Notes: generated from the sequence alone by a model not told the origin. Shown: positions 46,452 through 55,749, counted from the stretch's first letter. The stretch is DNA of 64,000 bases from Prorocentrum cordatum (GCA_963575745.1 CAUYUJ010012625.1:277501-341500); one strand, 5' to 3'. Numbers and translations are program-made.

Positions 46452-46630
46452 TGCAGTCAACCAGTATAGCAAGGCTGCGCGAGAAGGGTGCAAGGGCCTT
46501 GAACGCCCATTGTGAAGTTTGTTCGAGCAGGGCGCGGCCAACGAAAGTGGCCAAGGATGGACCGTGGAGGCAAGGATGCGAGGGTACCCCTGAGAAGGCT
46601 GCCCATCCTTACTGCGCGGGTTGACTGCAG
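46452..46630 (+). mobile_element. F7 element, copy c
   Basis: Ends CTGCAGTCAACC and GGTTGACTGCAG are perfect 12-bp inverses. Interior GCAAGGGCCTTGAACGCCC, CGAGCAGGGCGCGGCCAACG, AGGGTACCCCTGAGAAGG. Confidence 0.94.
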
Positions 46631-46974
46631 TCTTGGAGCGCGCCCTGGCCAGAACTTCGAAAAGGCGAGCCTGACCGTGGCGGCGAGTCCCCCCGAGAGC
46701 CCAGCAGCATCGACTGGCCTCACCCTCCGCGTCCCTCTCCGCCCCACCCACCTTTCCGACGACGACGTTGGTTCGCGACGCAGGCCTTGTGGGGATCTGG
46801 ACCTCTTCCCACGGACTATTGTTCCCAACAGTCCTGTGGTGGTGGGTGTCCGTGATGAAGAGACGGCGCCCCGGGTCTCCTCTCCTCGCCTCTACTCTCC
46901 TCTCCTGCTTCCTCCTCCCCATTCTCCCACCCTTGCCTCTACCCTCTGCATGACCACCATTCCAACGCACCCAG
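46631..46974. other. Non-genic stretch
   Basis: Mixed, CT-rich towards its end. No gene. Confidence 0.45.
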
Positions 46975-47660
46975 CACGGCGCTTCTTGGCCCCATAGGGA
47001 GCTCCACCGAAAGCCTCAATGGCTGTGATCACATGCGCCCTGCGCCACCCAATACCGCGCTTCGTGGTCCCATAGAGAGCTCCACAGAAGGCTCCACTGG
47101 CTGTGATCACATGCGTCTCGCGCCACCCAGTACGGCGCGTCGTGGCACCATACGGAGCTCCACCGAAGGCCCCACTGGCTGTGATCACATGCGTTCCGCG
47201 CCACTCAATGCGGCGTTTCGTGGCCCGATAGGGAGCTCCACCGAGGGCCCCACTGGCTTTGATCACGTGCGTCCCGCGCCACCCAGTACGGCGATGCGTG
47301 GACTCATAGGGAACTCCACCGAAGGCCCCACTGGCTGCGGTCACACGCGTCCCGCGCCACCAAGTACGGTAACTTTTGGCCCCATAGGGATCTCCCCCGA
47401 AAGCCCCAGTGGCTGCGATCACGTGCGCCCCGCGCCACCCAACACAGCGCTTCGCGGCCTCATAGGAAAGGGAGCTCCACGGAAGGCCACACTGGCAGTG
47501 ATCACGTGCGCCCTGCGCCCCCCCCGCCCGCCCAGCTGGGCGCAACCCTCACGCGCTGCGTGGCCCGATAGGGAGCCCCACCATGGCTGCGCCTGCATGC
47601 GTCCAAGCATCTCGGTACACCCTTCACGCGCTTCGTGGTCCCATAAGGAGATACCCACCG
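46975..47660. repeat. 78-bp tandem array
   Basis: Unit landmarks (GATCACATGCG or variant) at 47030, 47108, 47186, 47264, 47342, 47420 and 47503. Each unit has CGTGGCCCCATAGGGAGCTC, CACCGAAGGCCCCACTGGCT, GATCACATGCG, CGCGCCACCC. Because 78 equals 26 codons, both strands stay open: the plus strand reads RPAPPSTA-RGPIGSSTEGPTGCD repeats, the minus strand an equally regular Trp/Ser/Gly repeat. The core words are shared with the 88-bp array at 7.1 kb. Coding is not supported. Confidence 0.95.
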
Positions 47661-47797
47661 AAGGCGATACCCACAACGGCGATGGCCACAACTCCAGCTT
47701 GACCGTCCGAGTGCCAGCAAACGGCCACCGGACCACGACAACACAAGGAAGCTGGCCACCCTGTCTAGGTAGGATGAGTTGGAGACGGGAGTGAAGT
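47661..47797. other. Spacer
   Basis: Unique sequence between the 78-bp array and the GGA run. GCGATACCCACAACGGCGAT is internally near-repetitive. Confidence 0.4.
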
Positions 47798-47935
47798 AAG
47801 AGGAGGAGGAGGAGGAGGAGGAGGAGGAGGAGGAGGAGGAGGAGGAGGAGGAGGAGGAGGAGGAGGATGAGGAGGCGGAGGAGGAGGAAGGAGGCGGAGG
47901 AGGAGGCTTGAGGCTCGAGGAGGCTGGAGGCTCGA
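47798..47935. repeat. GGA microsatellite
   Basis: About 25 near-perfect GGA units, then GGAGGCGGAGG and GGCTCGAGG-type words. Confidence 0.95.
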
Positions 47936-48104
47936 GGGTTCTGGCCGCTCCCTGGGAGCTGCTCTATGGGGACCTCCGCAGAGGCCTGCCAGGGGGGGGG
48001 GCCTCTGAGAGGAGGGGGCTTCCTGCGGAGCCCCGGGAAGGCGAGAACGGCCGGGCCTCCCCAAGGCAGCCCCCGGCCGAGCGCTGCCGGCTTCTGACCC
48101 CCAG

Positions 48105-48302
48105 GGATCACGCAAGTGTGGTAAAAATGCGATGAAGTGTGATAAACAACAACTGGAATAAAAGGCAATTGTGATAAACAAGCGTGATACATAACACTTG
48201 TTTGATCACGCTTGTTGTCACACTTTTTGTCACACTTGTTTTCGTCACACTTATCACACTTGTGGTTCATCACACTTGTGTGTTTTTATCACACTTGTCC
48301 TG
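48105..48302. repeat. TCACACTTGT word cluster, bidirectional
   Basis: The left part carries the words as AAGTGTGGTAAAAATG, AAGTGTGATAAACAA and GTGATAAACAAGCGTGATA. The right part carries the inverse TTGTTTGATCACGCTTG, then TCACACTTTTTGTCACAC and CATCACACTTG. The switch in direction is near 48195, so the segment is a large imperfect inverted repeat. AT-richer than its surroundings. Confidence 0.85.
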
Positions 48303-48340
48303 AGCTCACTCGGCGTCCGCCAGAGGAGGACAACAAGGCA

Positions 48341-48478
48341 CCCATACCGCTACCCCCTCGCCCGTTCTCCCTTTCTTGGGGGCCTCCTTGGAGGCCCTCG
48401 CCGCCACCGCTGGATTCGCCTCGAGATCCTGGTCAGAACGCACCCTGGGAGAGGTCCGAGGGGGGTAGCGGTATCGGC
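48341..48478 (-). mobile_element. F9 terminal-inverted-repeat element, copy a
   Basis: Ends CCCATACCGCTACCCCC and GGGGGTAGCGGTATCGG are near-perfect inverses. Interior GTCAGAACGCACCCTGGGAG, GGCCTCCTTGGAGGCCC. GAGCTCACTCGGCGTC-GCCAGAGGAG lies on both outer sides (48302 and 48707). Confidence 0.9.
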
Positions 48479-48796
48479 AGCTTTTGATTCCCCACAATAG
48501 GGGGAAAACAAACCTGCCTCGCTTTTGACCACCCTCGCTTCCAAGAGATACCAAGCGATGCCGAACTACGGCCTGTACTGGTCAGGCCGCTTGACGAGGA
48601 GGCGCGTGGTATGACTTGGTCCTGCCTGGAAGCGAAAGCGGGGTAGGTAATTCACGCTCTGTCACAAGCAGAGCGTGTCGGCTTCTTACCCCACGGGTCA
48701 TCTCTGAGCTCACTCGGCGTCTGCCAGAGGAGAAAATTCATGGAGAACAACAGAACCCGTAACCCTAAAAACACAATGAAGACGTGACCTCACTGA
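48479..48796. other. Spacer with a perfect 9-bp hairpin
   Basis: CACGCTCTG (48653-48661) and CAGAGCGTG (48669-48677) form a perfect stem with a 7-base loop, with no U-tract to suggest a bacterial-type terminator. 48765-48790 is a stub of F13. Confidence 0.6.
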
Positions 48797-48983
48797 GTCG
48801 GAAAAAAAAGCCGTGAACAGAACCTTTCAAAGTTCCGCGCGGCTTTCCTGGATCCGCGTTGGGCCTGACCGGCGGCGCCTCTGGCGCCGCCCCTGGCGCG
48901 CTCCGCGCGCCAGGGAGGGGGGCTTGGATCCAAGAAATCCCCGCGGACCGTCGAAAGGTTATGCTTATGCCATTTCTCTTCTA
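48797..48983 (-). mobile_element. F1 hairpin element, copy 12 (reverse)
   Basis: Outer GTCGGAAAAAAAAGCCGTG; arms CAAAGTTCCGCGCGGC and CCCGCGGACCGTCG. The core is in reverse order (GGCGGCGCCTCTGGCGCCGC then CTGGCGCGCTCCGCGCGCC). The right end is CATTTCTCTTCTAAC. Confidence 0.88.
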
Positions 48984-48994
48984 ACCCCCTCAAC

Positions 48995-49175
48995 CCTAAT
49001 AACACAGTGAAGACGTGGCCTCACTGAGGTCCCCGTCAAGGCATCAGGGATAAGAATGCTGGGCGGTTTGGTCCGATGCACCTGCAAAGAGACCGGCTGG
49101 TCTTTCTCTTTCTGGCCCTCCTGACTTTGCTTCTCCCCAGAAGGGTTAGGGGTCTTTTTCTGGTTAATCATGCCA
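48995..49175 (+). repeat. F13 dispersed repeat, copy b
   Basis: GAAGACGTGGCCTCACTGAG, GTCCCCGTCAAGGCATCAGG, GGGCGGTTTGGTCCGATGCA, GGCCCTCCTGACTTTG, CCCCAGAAGGGTTAGGGG. Confidence 0.9.
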
Positions 49176-49194
49176 GAGGCAATGAAGTAGGCGA

Positions 49195-49262
49195 CCGTGG
49201 GTCGATGCGCCCCCCCCCCCCTGAGCTGATCCCCCCGTGGCGCTGCCCCTGGGGCAAGGGAA
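49195..49262 (+). repeat. F15 fragment, copy e
   Basis: GGGTCGATGCGCCCCCC, CCTGAGCTGATCCCCCCG, GCGCTGCCCCT as in 43070-43125. Truncated. Confidence 0.7.
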
Positions 49263-49299
49263 GAGCGGCACGGCCATCGAAAGCCGCTGCAGCAAAATG

Positions 49300-49445
49300 T
49301 CGGTGGCCACTCATGGGAGCCTCCCGTACCGTCTTGTCGGCTCTTGCGATTCGACGCTCATCGGCGCTAAATCGACGCTAACCGACGCTGAATCGGCGCT
49401 GTCGCATCGACTACCAGATGTGCATCGACGCGGATCGACGCTGCC
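49300..49445 (+). repeat. F16 dispersed repeat, copy b
   Basis: CTCATGGGAGCCTCCCGTAC, TTGTCGGCTCTTGCGA, then GACGCTAAATCGACGCTAAC words. Shared with 11278 and 59418. Confidence 0.85.
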
Positions 49446-49659
49446 CCTGGGGCACGGAGAGGGACTGGCGGGACGGCGAAGAGAGCGCGCAGAGGAGGCA
49501 GCGGCGGCGGCGGGGGAGAGAGCACGGGAGAGGCCCCTCCCCCGACGGCGCCCTCTGTTGCCGTGGCCTGGGCCTGCGAAGCCACAGATCTCGACCTCGT
49601 CCACGGGACGAGCTCCTCCTCCCGACGAGCTCGACTCTCGGCACTCGCTGCCCCCAGGC
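49446..49659. other. Non-genic stretch
   Basis: GC-rich with a GGCAGCGGCGGCGGCGGGGG run. No gene. Confidence 0.45.
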
Positions 49660-49870
49660 AAAGCTTGGAGTCCCGAAGCGGTGCGGTGACAGACCGTGCG
49701 GTGACCTCAAAATCCCCCAAGACCTCACCGCACGGTCCGTCACCGCACGGTCTTGGGACCCTGGAGGACACTGTCGCCCGAGACGTCCTCGGAGAACGAC
49801 CCGAGTCCCCGAATCCCCACCGACTCACCGCACGGTGTGGTCACCGCCCCGTTTGGGGGCCCCCGAGACA
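49660..49870 (+). repeat. F14 dispersed repeat, copy b (with internal palindromes)
   Basis: Five occurrences of ACCGCACGGT or GACCGTGCGGTGAC-type palindromic words, then GAGACGTCCTCGGAGAACG and CCCCGAATCCCCACCGACTC. 62500-62690 shares the same order. Confidence 0.85.
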
Positions 49871-50069
49871 GCCTGCAGCCATGCCGAGACGGCCCGGAAC
49901 AGACTGCCTCCAGCACGCGCCGACACAGATCCGAGGGCCTGGCGCACATAGGCGCCAGATCCGCGGAGCAGGGCGAGAAGCATGTTACGCTAATGCCGCC
50001 CGATCTGGCGACGGAGCGTGTCCATCCGATGAGGAAGCGGGACAGTCCGTCGCTGATCCACGCGCCTCG
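49871..50069. other. Non-genic spacer
   Basis: Mixed GC-rich spacer with no repeat or gene identified. Confidence 0.4.
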
Positions 50070-50232
50070 GTTTAAGACGGGCGTGTCCCCCTGCAGGGGG
50101 ATTTTCGGCGACAAATAATTGTGTTTCCAACCGTACCCCAAAATGGTTACAAAATACGCACAAAAAAGTACCCAGACTATGTTCTGAATATTGTTGAATA
50201 TTCCCCCTGTAGAGGGACAGGCCCGACTTAAG
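50070..50232 (+). mobile_element. F2 element, copy d
   Basis: Left TTTAAGACGGGCGTGTCCCC, right GGACAGGCCCGACTTAAG; AT-rich core with CCCAGACTATGTTCTG and GAATATTCCCCCTGTAG. Confidence 0.95.
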
Positions 50233-50349
50233 CCTCGGTCCACGCTTCTGCGCCTCCTCGATACACGGGGTCCCGACGGAGGAGTGCGGCAGGGTCGGTC
50301 CATGGGCCATGGCCGGACGTGAGATCTGTCGGCACGTCGTCCCCGAGTG

Positions 50350-50640
50350 GGCTTGGCCTCCTCCTCCTCCTCCTCCTCCTCCTCCTCCTCCTCCTCCTCT
50401 CCCTCCCCCTCCCCCAACTCCTCCTCCTTCCTCCTCCTCCTCCTCCTCCCTCCTCCTCCTCCTCCTCCTCCTCCTCCTCCTCCCCCTCCTCCTCCCCCTC
50501 CCCCTCCCCCTCCTCCTCCGCCTCCTCCTCCTCCTCCTCCTCCTCCTCCTCCTCCTCCTCCTCCTCCTCCTCCTCCTCCTCCTCCTCCTCCTCCTCCCCC
50601 TTCTCCTCCTCCTCCTGCAATCCTCCTCAAACCTCCCCCG
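50350..50640. repeat. TCC microsatellite, about 280 bp
   Basis: (TCC)n with CCC, AAC and GCC interruptions. Poly-Pro, Ser and Leu on the plus strand and Glu, Arg and Gly on the minus are artefacts of the array. Confidence 0.97.
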
Positions 50641-50749
50641 GGGCGCGCCCCATGAGGTAGAGGACGATCCTGAGCCCTCTGGGCCACTCCTGGGGGCGGC
50701 GGCCGCGAAATCAGCGGCGCCGCGGAAGTGAGGGAACCTCTCCGATGAG

Positions 50750-51062
50750 GGGAGGGAGGGAGGATGTGGGATCGAGGATGGAGGATGGATTATCGAGGAC
50801 CAGGGTTCGACGATCGAGGTTCGAGGACCGAGGATCAAGATTGGAGGGGCGAGCTCCGAGATTGGAGGCTCGATCATCAAGATTCGAGGAACCCGGACCG
50901 AGGATCGGGACTCGACGATCGAGGTTCGTGTATCGAGATCTAGTCTTCGATCTTCGAGGATCGGAGGTCGAAGATCGGAGGTCGAGCATCGAGATTCGGG
51001 GATGGAGGTTCGTGGATCCAGATTCGAGGATCAAGGGGTGGCCAGGCTCGAAGATCGAAGAC
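50750..51062. repeat. GAGGATCGAG array, block 2
   Basis: GATCGAGGATGGAGGATGG, GATCGAGGTTCGAGGACCG and so on; the same word class as 38360-38510, about 300 bp. Confidence 0.93.
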
Positions 51063-51720
51063 TGTAAAGATGCATCGCCACCAGGGCACGCGAGTGGATG
51101 GTTGGGTAAACCTCTGTGCCTTGTCCAGGGTTTTCAAGGTTCCGACGAAACTGGTCGCATGCGCAGATCCTAAGATATGATCCTGCGTCGCCACGACGTG
51201 ACCACTCGGGCCCCCGCTGGAGCTCACCGCACGCGGTATACAGTTGTATGTGGCAAGGTCTTACATCATACACATAATGCCTGGGCAACTGTAAGTCACG
51301 AGAGAGGCGAAGTGTATGCCAGGGAAGATACGAGAGGATGAAACGATTGGCGGGTGGACTGGGTGAGACCCTTAGGAGGCGGGACAGGAGGAGGCCGAGC
51401 GTCCCCAAGGCGGGAGAGGAGGAGGAGGAGGAGGAGGAGGAGGAGCAGGAACAGGAGCGAAGAGGGAAGAGGAGGAATGACCCAGCGGAGGCCAGGCAGA
51501 GGGCATGCGGTGCGAAACCCGCCTGGCGAAGGGCCCAATCTGCGCAGCTGCGCGTGGCGCGAATCAAGGCCGGTGGCACGTGCGCGGCCCATGCGGGGGG
51601 CCGGGGGCGTGTTGAAATACGAAGAGGCGAATCTTGAGAGATATCATTAAGGAATCGAGCTCTATACACCGACGCCTCTTCTGGCCCTGCACTGGCAATT
51701 GCCCTGGAGAACGGATCCTG
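51063..51720. other. Non-genic stretch
   Basis: 51415-51455 is a GGA run. Frames across it, including a 257-codon minus frame, are Arg/Ser/Leu-biased or depend on the GGA and TA repeats. No gene is identified. Confidence 0.5.
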
Positions 51721-51724
51721 GTGT

Positions 51725-51786
51725 ATACAGGACCCTGGTGTATATAAGTATATATATATATATAGATATATGTGTGTGTGTGTGTC
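51725..51786. repeat. Duplication plus TA/TG microsatellite
   Basis: CCTGGTGTATA occurs at 51718 and 51733, followed by (TA)n and (TG)n. Confidence 0.95.
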
Positions 51787-52202
51787 GCTGCTTCCACGGA
51801 ACATCGGGGAAAATAATAATACATCACACCACCCCAGCGTCGTCCTCGACCTTCAAGAAGTCCTGGGATTGAAGAACGGCCCGCCACTCGTAATGCATGT
51901 GTGCCAGTTTCCGAATCATGGCCCTGCCATGAAGTCCACCTCCACCTTAGTCATCACCGAACCATGGCCCCGCCATGAACCCCACCTCTCCCTGGTCGTC
52001 ACCCCCCTCTTGGGCCGCCCTCGACGTCTCCTGCGCGCCACGTGGGGGGGGGGGGGGGGCACGCGGCCCGGGGCAGGGCGGACCAATGGGGCTGCGGAGC
52101 AGGCACGCGGAGGCGCGCGGAGCACCCCCTGTGGGGCACGACCCCACCCCGCGCGGGGAGCGTGCCGCAGTGGGCGGAGGCCGCCCGCGAGGACGCCCAG
52201 TT
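51787..52202. other. Non-genic stretch
   Basis: 51910-51990 holds two units of CATGGCC-GCCATGAA-CCACCTC. A G-run of 16 is at about 52046. GC-rich afterwards. No gene. Confidence 0.5.
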
Positions 52203-52362
52203 GAAGGGGCCCACGGACGCACAAACAAGTACACACAAGGAACAGCATTCCCCATCTTTTCATATATTTGAGGGTTTTCGTCTTCCCCCCCTTCCTATAG
52301 TTTCCCATAGTTTCCTGGGAGTCGACGATTCATTGTGTCTGTGTGTTGTTTCCCTTCCTGAC
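52203..52362 (+). repeat. F5 dispersed repeat, copy d
   Basis: GAAGGGGCCCACGGACGC, GCATTCCCCATCTTTTC, GGGTTTTCGTCTTCCCC, GTCGACGATTCATTGTGTCT, TTCCCTTCCTGAC. Confidence 0.92.
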
Positions 52363-52414
52363 CAGTGGGACCCTGGTAGTAGTCCCCTACTCAATGAGGA
52401 TAGAGAAGAACCCC

Positions 52415-52590
52415 TGACCCTAATAGCACAATGCGGACGAGGCCTCACTGAGGTCCCCATCTTCGCATCAGGGACAGGGCATCGGGGCGGTTTGGTGCGA
52501 TACACCTGCGGAAGAACGACACCCTATCTCCAATGTTCGTGGCCCTCCTAACTAAGGTCCTCCCCCAGAAAGGTTCGGGCTGTTTTTATG
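52415..52590 (+). repeat. F13 dispersed repeat, copy c
   Basis: GGACGAGGCCTCACTGAGGT, CCCCATCTTCGCATCAGGGA, GGGGCGGTTTGGTGCGATAC, GGCCCTCCTAACTAAGG, CCCCCAGAAAGGTTCGGG. Confidence 0.9.
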
Positions 52591-53159
52591 CCCAGTCCCC
52601 TTCTGGGGCACGATCCGCGTGAGATGTCCGCCCCGATTGACGGTGGCCCGCGTGCGGACCCGCCCACTGTGGGCCGCGGGGAGAGATCCGTGCGAGGCAC
52701 GCTCCACGTGAGGGGTGCGTAAGCACGGGCGGAGGCCCGCACGCGGACGCGCTCGCTGGGGCCAAAAGGAGAGCGCACTGCGGGGGCCACAGCCGTGTGA
52801 AGGGTACGCCGAACCTTCGGCAGAAGAGAAGCAGCACCGAATACTGTTTCATTCCCAACCCGGCACAGGTAGGGGTCGTCAGACGTTGCTGACGGCACGA
52901 GGGGGGCCAGACAGGGCCCCCAGAGGCAGAAAATAACAGAACACTGACACGACGCGAGAGGGTCCGATTCTCCTGGACAATCGACGGGATGCGGGAGCAG
53001 GATTCGGATGTCGCCATGTCTCCGACGGATTAATCCAGCCGTCGAGCTGCCTGCACTTTTGATCAACAAGGGCGAGGGCTCGGATTGTGGCGCCGATCGT
53101 TGGCGCGCACGCGGGGGGGTAGGGGGAAGGGGGGAAAGTTCTTCGAGGGAAGCTCGGGG
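52591..53159. other. Non-genic stretch
   Basis: 52610-52780 has three loosely repeated GCCCGC-TGCGGACCCGCCCA / GCACGC-CCACGTGAGG words. The remainder is mixed. No gene. Confidence 0.45.
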
Positions 53160-53395
53160 ATCTTCTGACCCGGGTCAATCCAGACCCGGGTCAGTCAGGC
53201 CTTGCAGAATCCTGCAAGATCCTGCACCCAAACCTGGGTCAATGCGAAGGACCCTTCGAAATCCTGCAGGATCCAGCACCCAAACCCGGGTCAATGCGAC
53301 CCTGTCCCTGCAGGATACTGCAAGATCGGGCGCTCTGGCTGACCCCCATTTGCATTGACCCCCGTCTCAAGGCTCCCGACTGAGGCTGCTTCTGG
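53160..53395 (+). repeat. F20 CCCGGGTCA repeat, copy b
   Basis: ACCCGGGTCAATCCAGACCC, three CCTGCA(A/G)GATCC-AGCACCCAAACC-GGGTCAATGCGA units, and a right end GCTGACCCCCATTTGCATTG then CGTCTCAAGGCTCCCGAC. More repeat units than copy a. Confidence 0.88.
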
Positions 53396-53509
53396 GAGGG
53401 CGCCGGCCCCACGTCCACAGACCAGGCCCGCGCCCTCTGCGAGGCAGGGGAGCCCCTGAGATTCTTCGCCCCTCCCCCCCCCATGGGGGCCCGCGTGGCC
53501 CCCAGCGCT
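53396..53509. other. Non-genic spacer
   Basis: GC-rich spacer with a C-run at 53470. No gene. Confidence 0.4.
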
Positions 53510-53590
53510 GTCCGATTTGGGCCGGATTTGGACCGGATTTGAAACAACTTTGGATAGGATTTGGACCAGATTTGGACTGGATCCGCGGGG
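53510..53590. repeat. GGATTTGGACC short tandem array
   Basis: Six to seven units of GGATTTGGACC or GGATTTGAA in about 75 bp. Confidence 0.9.
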
Positions 53591-53599
53591 ACTGGAACA

Positions 53600-53676
53600 A
53601 CGAGGAGAAGGAGGGGGAACAGGAGGGGAGAGGAGAAGGAGGGGGAACAGGAGGGGAGAGGAGGAGCAGGAGGATG
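53600..53676. repeat. 35-bp duplication, GGA-rich
   Basis: GGAGAAGGAGGGGGAACAGG-AGGGGAGA occurs twice head to tail. Confidence 0.9.
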
Positions 53677-53964
53677 GGCCCAATGCGGTCCCCACGCGGT
53701 CCAAGTGCAGGAAGAGCGGATTGCAGTGTCGCCGCCCGAGGCTCCCATGGACAGACATCGAACCACTGGGCCCCCCTCTGCGCGTGGCCGACCTTTGGTC
53801 GGCGAGGGCAGGGCTCGGGCATCGCCGCCGCCCTGGGACCCCTGGGGGGGGGGGGGGGGGGCGCCACCATCCACGCCGAGCTGCCCCGAGGGGCCTGCCC
53901 CACGGCGAACGGGTGAGGCCGCCCGAGGGCACTCCGCGGCGAAGAAGAGGGCCAGAAAACAACG
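53677..53964. other. Non-genic stretch
   Basis: GC-rich with a 16-G run at about 53850. Long frames on both strands are biased and cross the F1 element. No gene. Confidence 0.45.
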
Positions 53965-54113
53965 AACAGAAACGCCATAAACCTAAGCTCCCCGCGGATT
54001 TCTTGGATCCGCGCTGGACCTCCGCGCGCCAGGGGCGGCGCCGGAGGCGCCGCCAAGGGGGGTCCAGCGCGGATCCAAGAAATAGGCGCGGAGTGCCAGA
54101 AGTGTATGTCTGC

Positions 54114-54115
<2 letters not shown>
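53965..54115 (+). mobile_element. F1 hairpin element, copy 13
   Basis: GAACAGAAACGCCATAAACC, CCCGCGGATTTCTTGGATCC, core GGGCGGCGCCGGAGGCGCCG, right GGATCCAAGAAATAGGCGCG, GTGCCAGAAGTGTATGTC. The expected GGCGTTGTTTCTT end is replaced by a TTGCTG expansion. Confidence 0.92.
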
Positions 54116-54153
<38 letters not shown>

Positions 54154-54160
54154 TTGTTGG

Positions 54161-54194
<34 letters not shown>
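54114..54194. repeat. TTGCTG and TTG microsatellite
   Basis: Six TTGCTG hexamers followed by about 12 TTG units, starting exactly at the right end of F1 copy 13 and ending 6 bp before F17 copy b. Confidence 0.97.
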
Positions 54195-54200
54195 ATCATT

Positions 54201-54630
54201 CCCTACCTAGGCTCTGCCTAGAAGGGTTCTTACTGTGTAAGCTTAAAGAGACCGGGCAGTGGAACCCACTCCGGGCGGTTCCCCCGGCATCCGCCCCGCG
54301 GTTCCCCCAGTTACGTCCCCTTAGCTGAGCGTTGCTTATCTCATCTTAGCTCAGCTTATTTCATATTACCTGAGCTTAGCTTCATCTTAGCTCAGGTTTG
54401 TTTTTGCTTAGCTTACCTTCATCTTAGCATCGCTGAGCTTTAGCATAGCAGAGCACAGCAGAGCATAGCATAGCGTAGCATCGCATAGCGCAGCATATCA
54501 TATCATAGCCCAGCATAGCATAGCATAGCGCAGCATAGCATAGCATAGCATAGCATAGCGCAGCGCAGCACAGCAACTAATGCTGCTTTCCTAGGGGCTC
54601 CAACCTCTAGGTAGGGTCGCACTGGGGAAA
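54201..54630 (+). mobile_element. F17 element, copy b, with AGCAT satellite core
   Basis: CCCTACCTAG at 54201-54210 and CTAGGTAGGG at 54607-54616. Both arms match copy a (GCTCTGCCTAGAAGGGTTCT; AATGCTGCTTTCCTAGGGGC; TCGCACTGGGG beyond the right end). The satellite core is shorter than in copy a. Confidence 0.88.
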
Positions 54631-54820
54631 TTATTATTTTCCAGAAAAAGATGACAAGCAGCATCGAGCCGCATCGGCGATGTATAAGCGATGCGGCGAG
54701 ATCCTTCCACCCCATCCGCTCCGACCCCAATCTAGGAGGCCTTGCAGGATACCCCGTTGTCGAGGGCAGCTGGACATGGAAGTGGATCCAGTCGGCAGCA
54801 CGAGAGCGTCGACCTGGGGG
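54631..54820. other. Spacer with GCATCG words
   Basis: CATCGAGCCGCATCGGCGAT at 54662 resembles 60520-60650. No gene. Confidence 0.5.
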
Positions 54821-55315
54821 GGAAGGAGGAGAAGGAGGAGGAGGAGGAGGAGGAACAGGGGAGAAAGAGGGAAGAGGAGAGAGTGGGATGGAGAGGAGGG
54901 AGGAGGCGGAGGCGGAGGCGGAGGCGGAGGCGGAGGCGGAGGAGGAGGAGGAGGAGGAGGGAGGAGGAGGAGGAAACAGGGGAGGAAAAGAGGGAAGAGG
55001 AGAGAATGGGATGGAGAGGAAGGCGGAGGCGGAGGCGGAGGCGGAGGAGGAGGAGAGAAAGGAGGAGGAGGGGGGTAGGAACAGGGGAGAGAGAGAGGGA
55101 GGAGGAGAGAATGGGATGGAGAGGAAGGCGGAGGCGGAGGCGGACGAGGAGGAGGAGGCGAAGGAGGAGGAGAAGGAGGAACAGGGGAGAGAGGGAAGAG
55201 GAGAGAATGGGATGGAGAGGGGGGAGGAGGCGGAGGAGGAGGAGGACGAGGAGGAGGGAGGAGGAGGAGGAGGAGGAGGAGGAGGAGGAGGAGGAGGAGG
55301 AGGAGGAGCAGAAGG
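54821..55315. repeat. GGA/GGC minisatellite
   Basis: A higher-order unit of about 96-123 bp (GGGATGGAGAGG at 54885, 55008, 55113 and 55209) made of AGGGAAGAGGAGAGAATGGG plus GGCGGA and GGA runs. The frames (up to 449 codons on the minus) are Ser/Leu/Pro or Glu/Ala/Gly repeats and not genes. Confidence 0.96.
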
Positions 55316-55436
55316 AGGCCGCCCGCGGCCGGGCAGGGCGGCTGGCCGCCTGCTCCCAGTCGCCGAAGAGCGGCAGGAGCAGCCCGCCGCCGCTTCCTCG
55401 CGCGGGGGCGCGCGGGCAAGGGGCATCCTCGGGGGG

Positions 55437-55745
55437 GGGGGGGGGCGAAGGAGGTGGAGGGGCAAGGATGCAGTCGGGGCTCGGCCACAAGAAACCTCTG
55501 CAAGAAACCTCTGCACGAACGCTAACCCTGAAGCCCGAGGACGCCCACCGGTTCTCAGGCGTGCGAGCGCCACGTTTTCCATCGTGCCTCCATCGGAATC
55601 CAAAAACCCAGGGCACCTGGAGAGAAGCTGATGGTTTCTTGGAAGGAGCCCCCACTGTAACGGGGGGGGAAGGAGGTTGAGGGGCAACCTCGGGGGGGGG
55701 GGGGGGGGGGAAGGGGGTTGAGGGGCAAGGATAAGTAGGGGGTGG
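55437..55745. repeat. G-tract plus GGAGGTTGAGGGGCAA triplication
   Basis: GGAGGTGGAGGGGCAAGGAT (about 55450), GGAGGTTGAGGGGCAACC (about 55671) and GGGGGTTGAGGGGCAAGGAT (about 55713), each after a long G-run. F4 copy f sits between the first and second. Confidence 0.88.
55471..55660 (+). mobile_element. F4 element, copy f
   Basis: GGGGCTCGGCCACAAGAAAC, CCTGAAGCCCGAGGACGCCC, GTGCGAGCGCCACG, CAGGGCACCTGGAGAGAAGC, GGAGCCCCCACTGTAAC. Confidence 0.88.
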
Positions 55746-55749
55746 GGAT

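Noticed and set aside
46892-47794. Two opposite repeat-protein genes (217 and 253 codons)
   Set aside because: Both arise from one 78-bp tandem repeat whose length is divisible by three. Equal openness on both strands argues against coding.
48653-48677. Hairpin as a transcription terminator
   Set aside because: The stem is perfect but is not followed by a T-run, and there is no gene just upstream.
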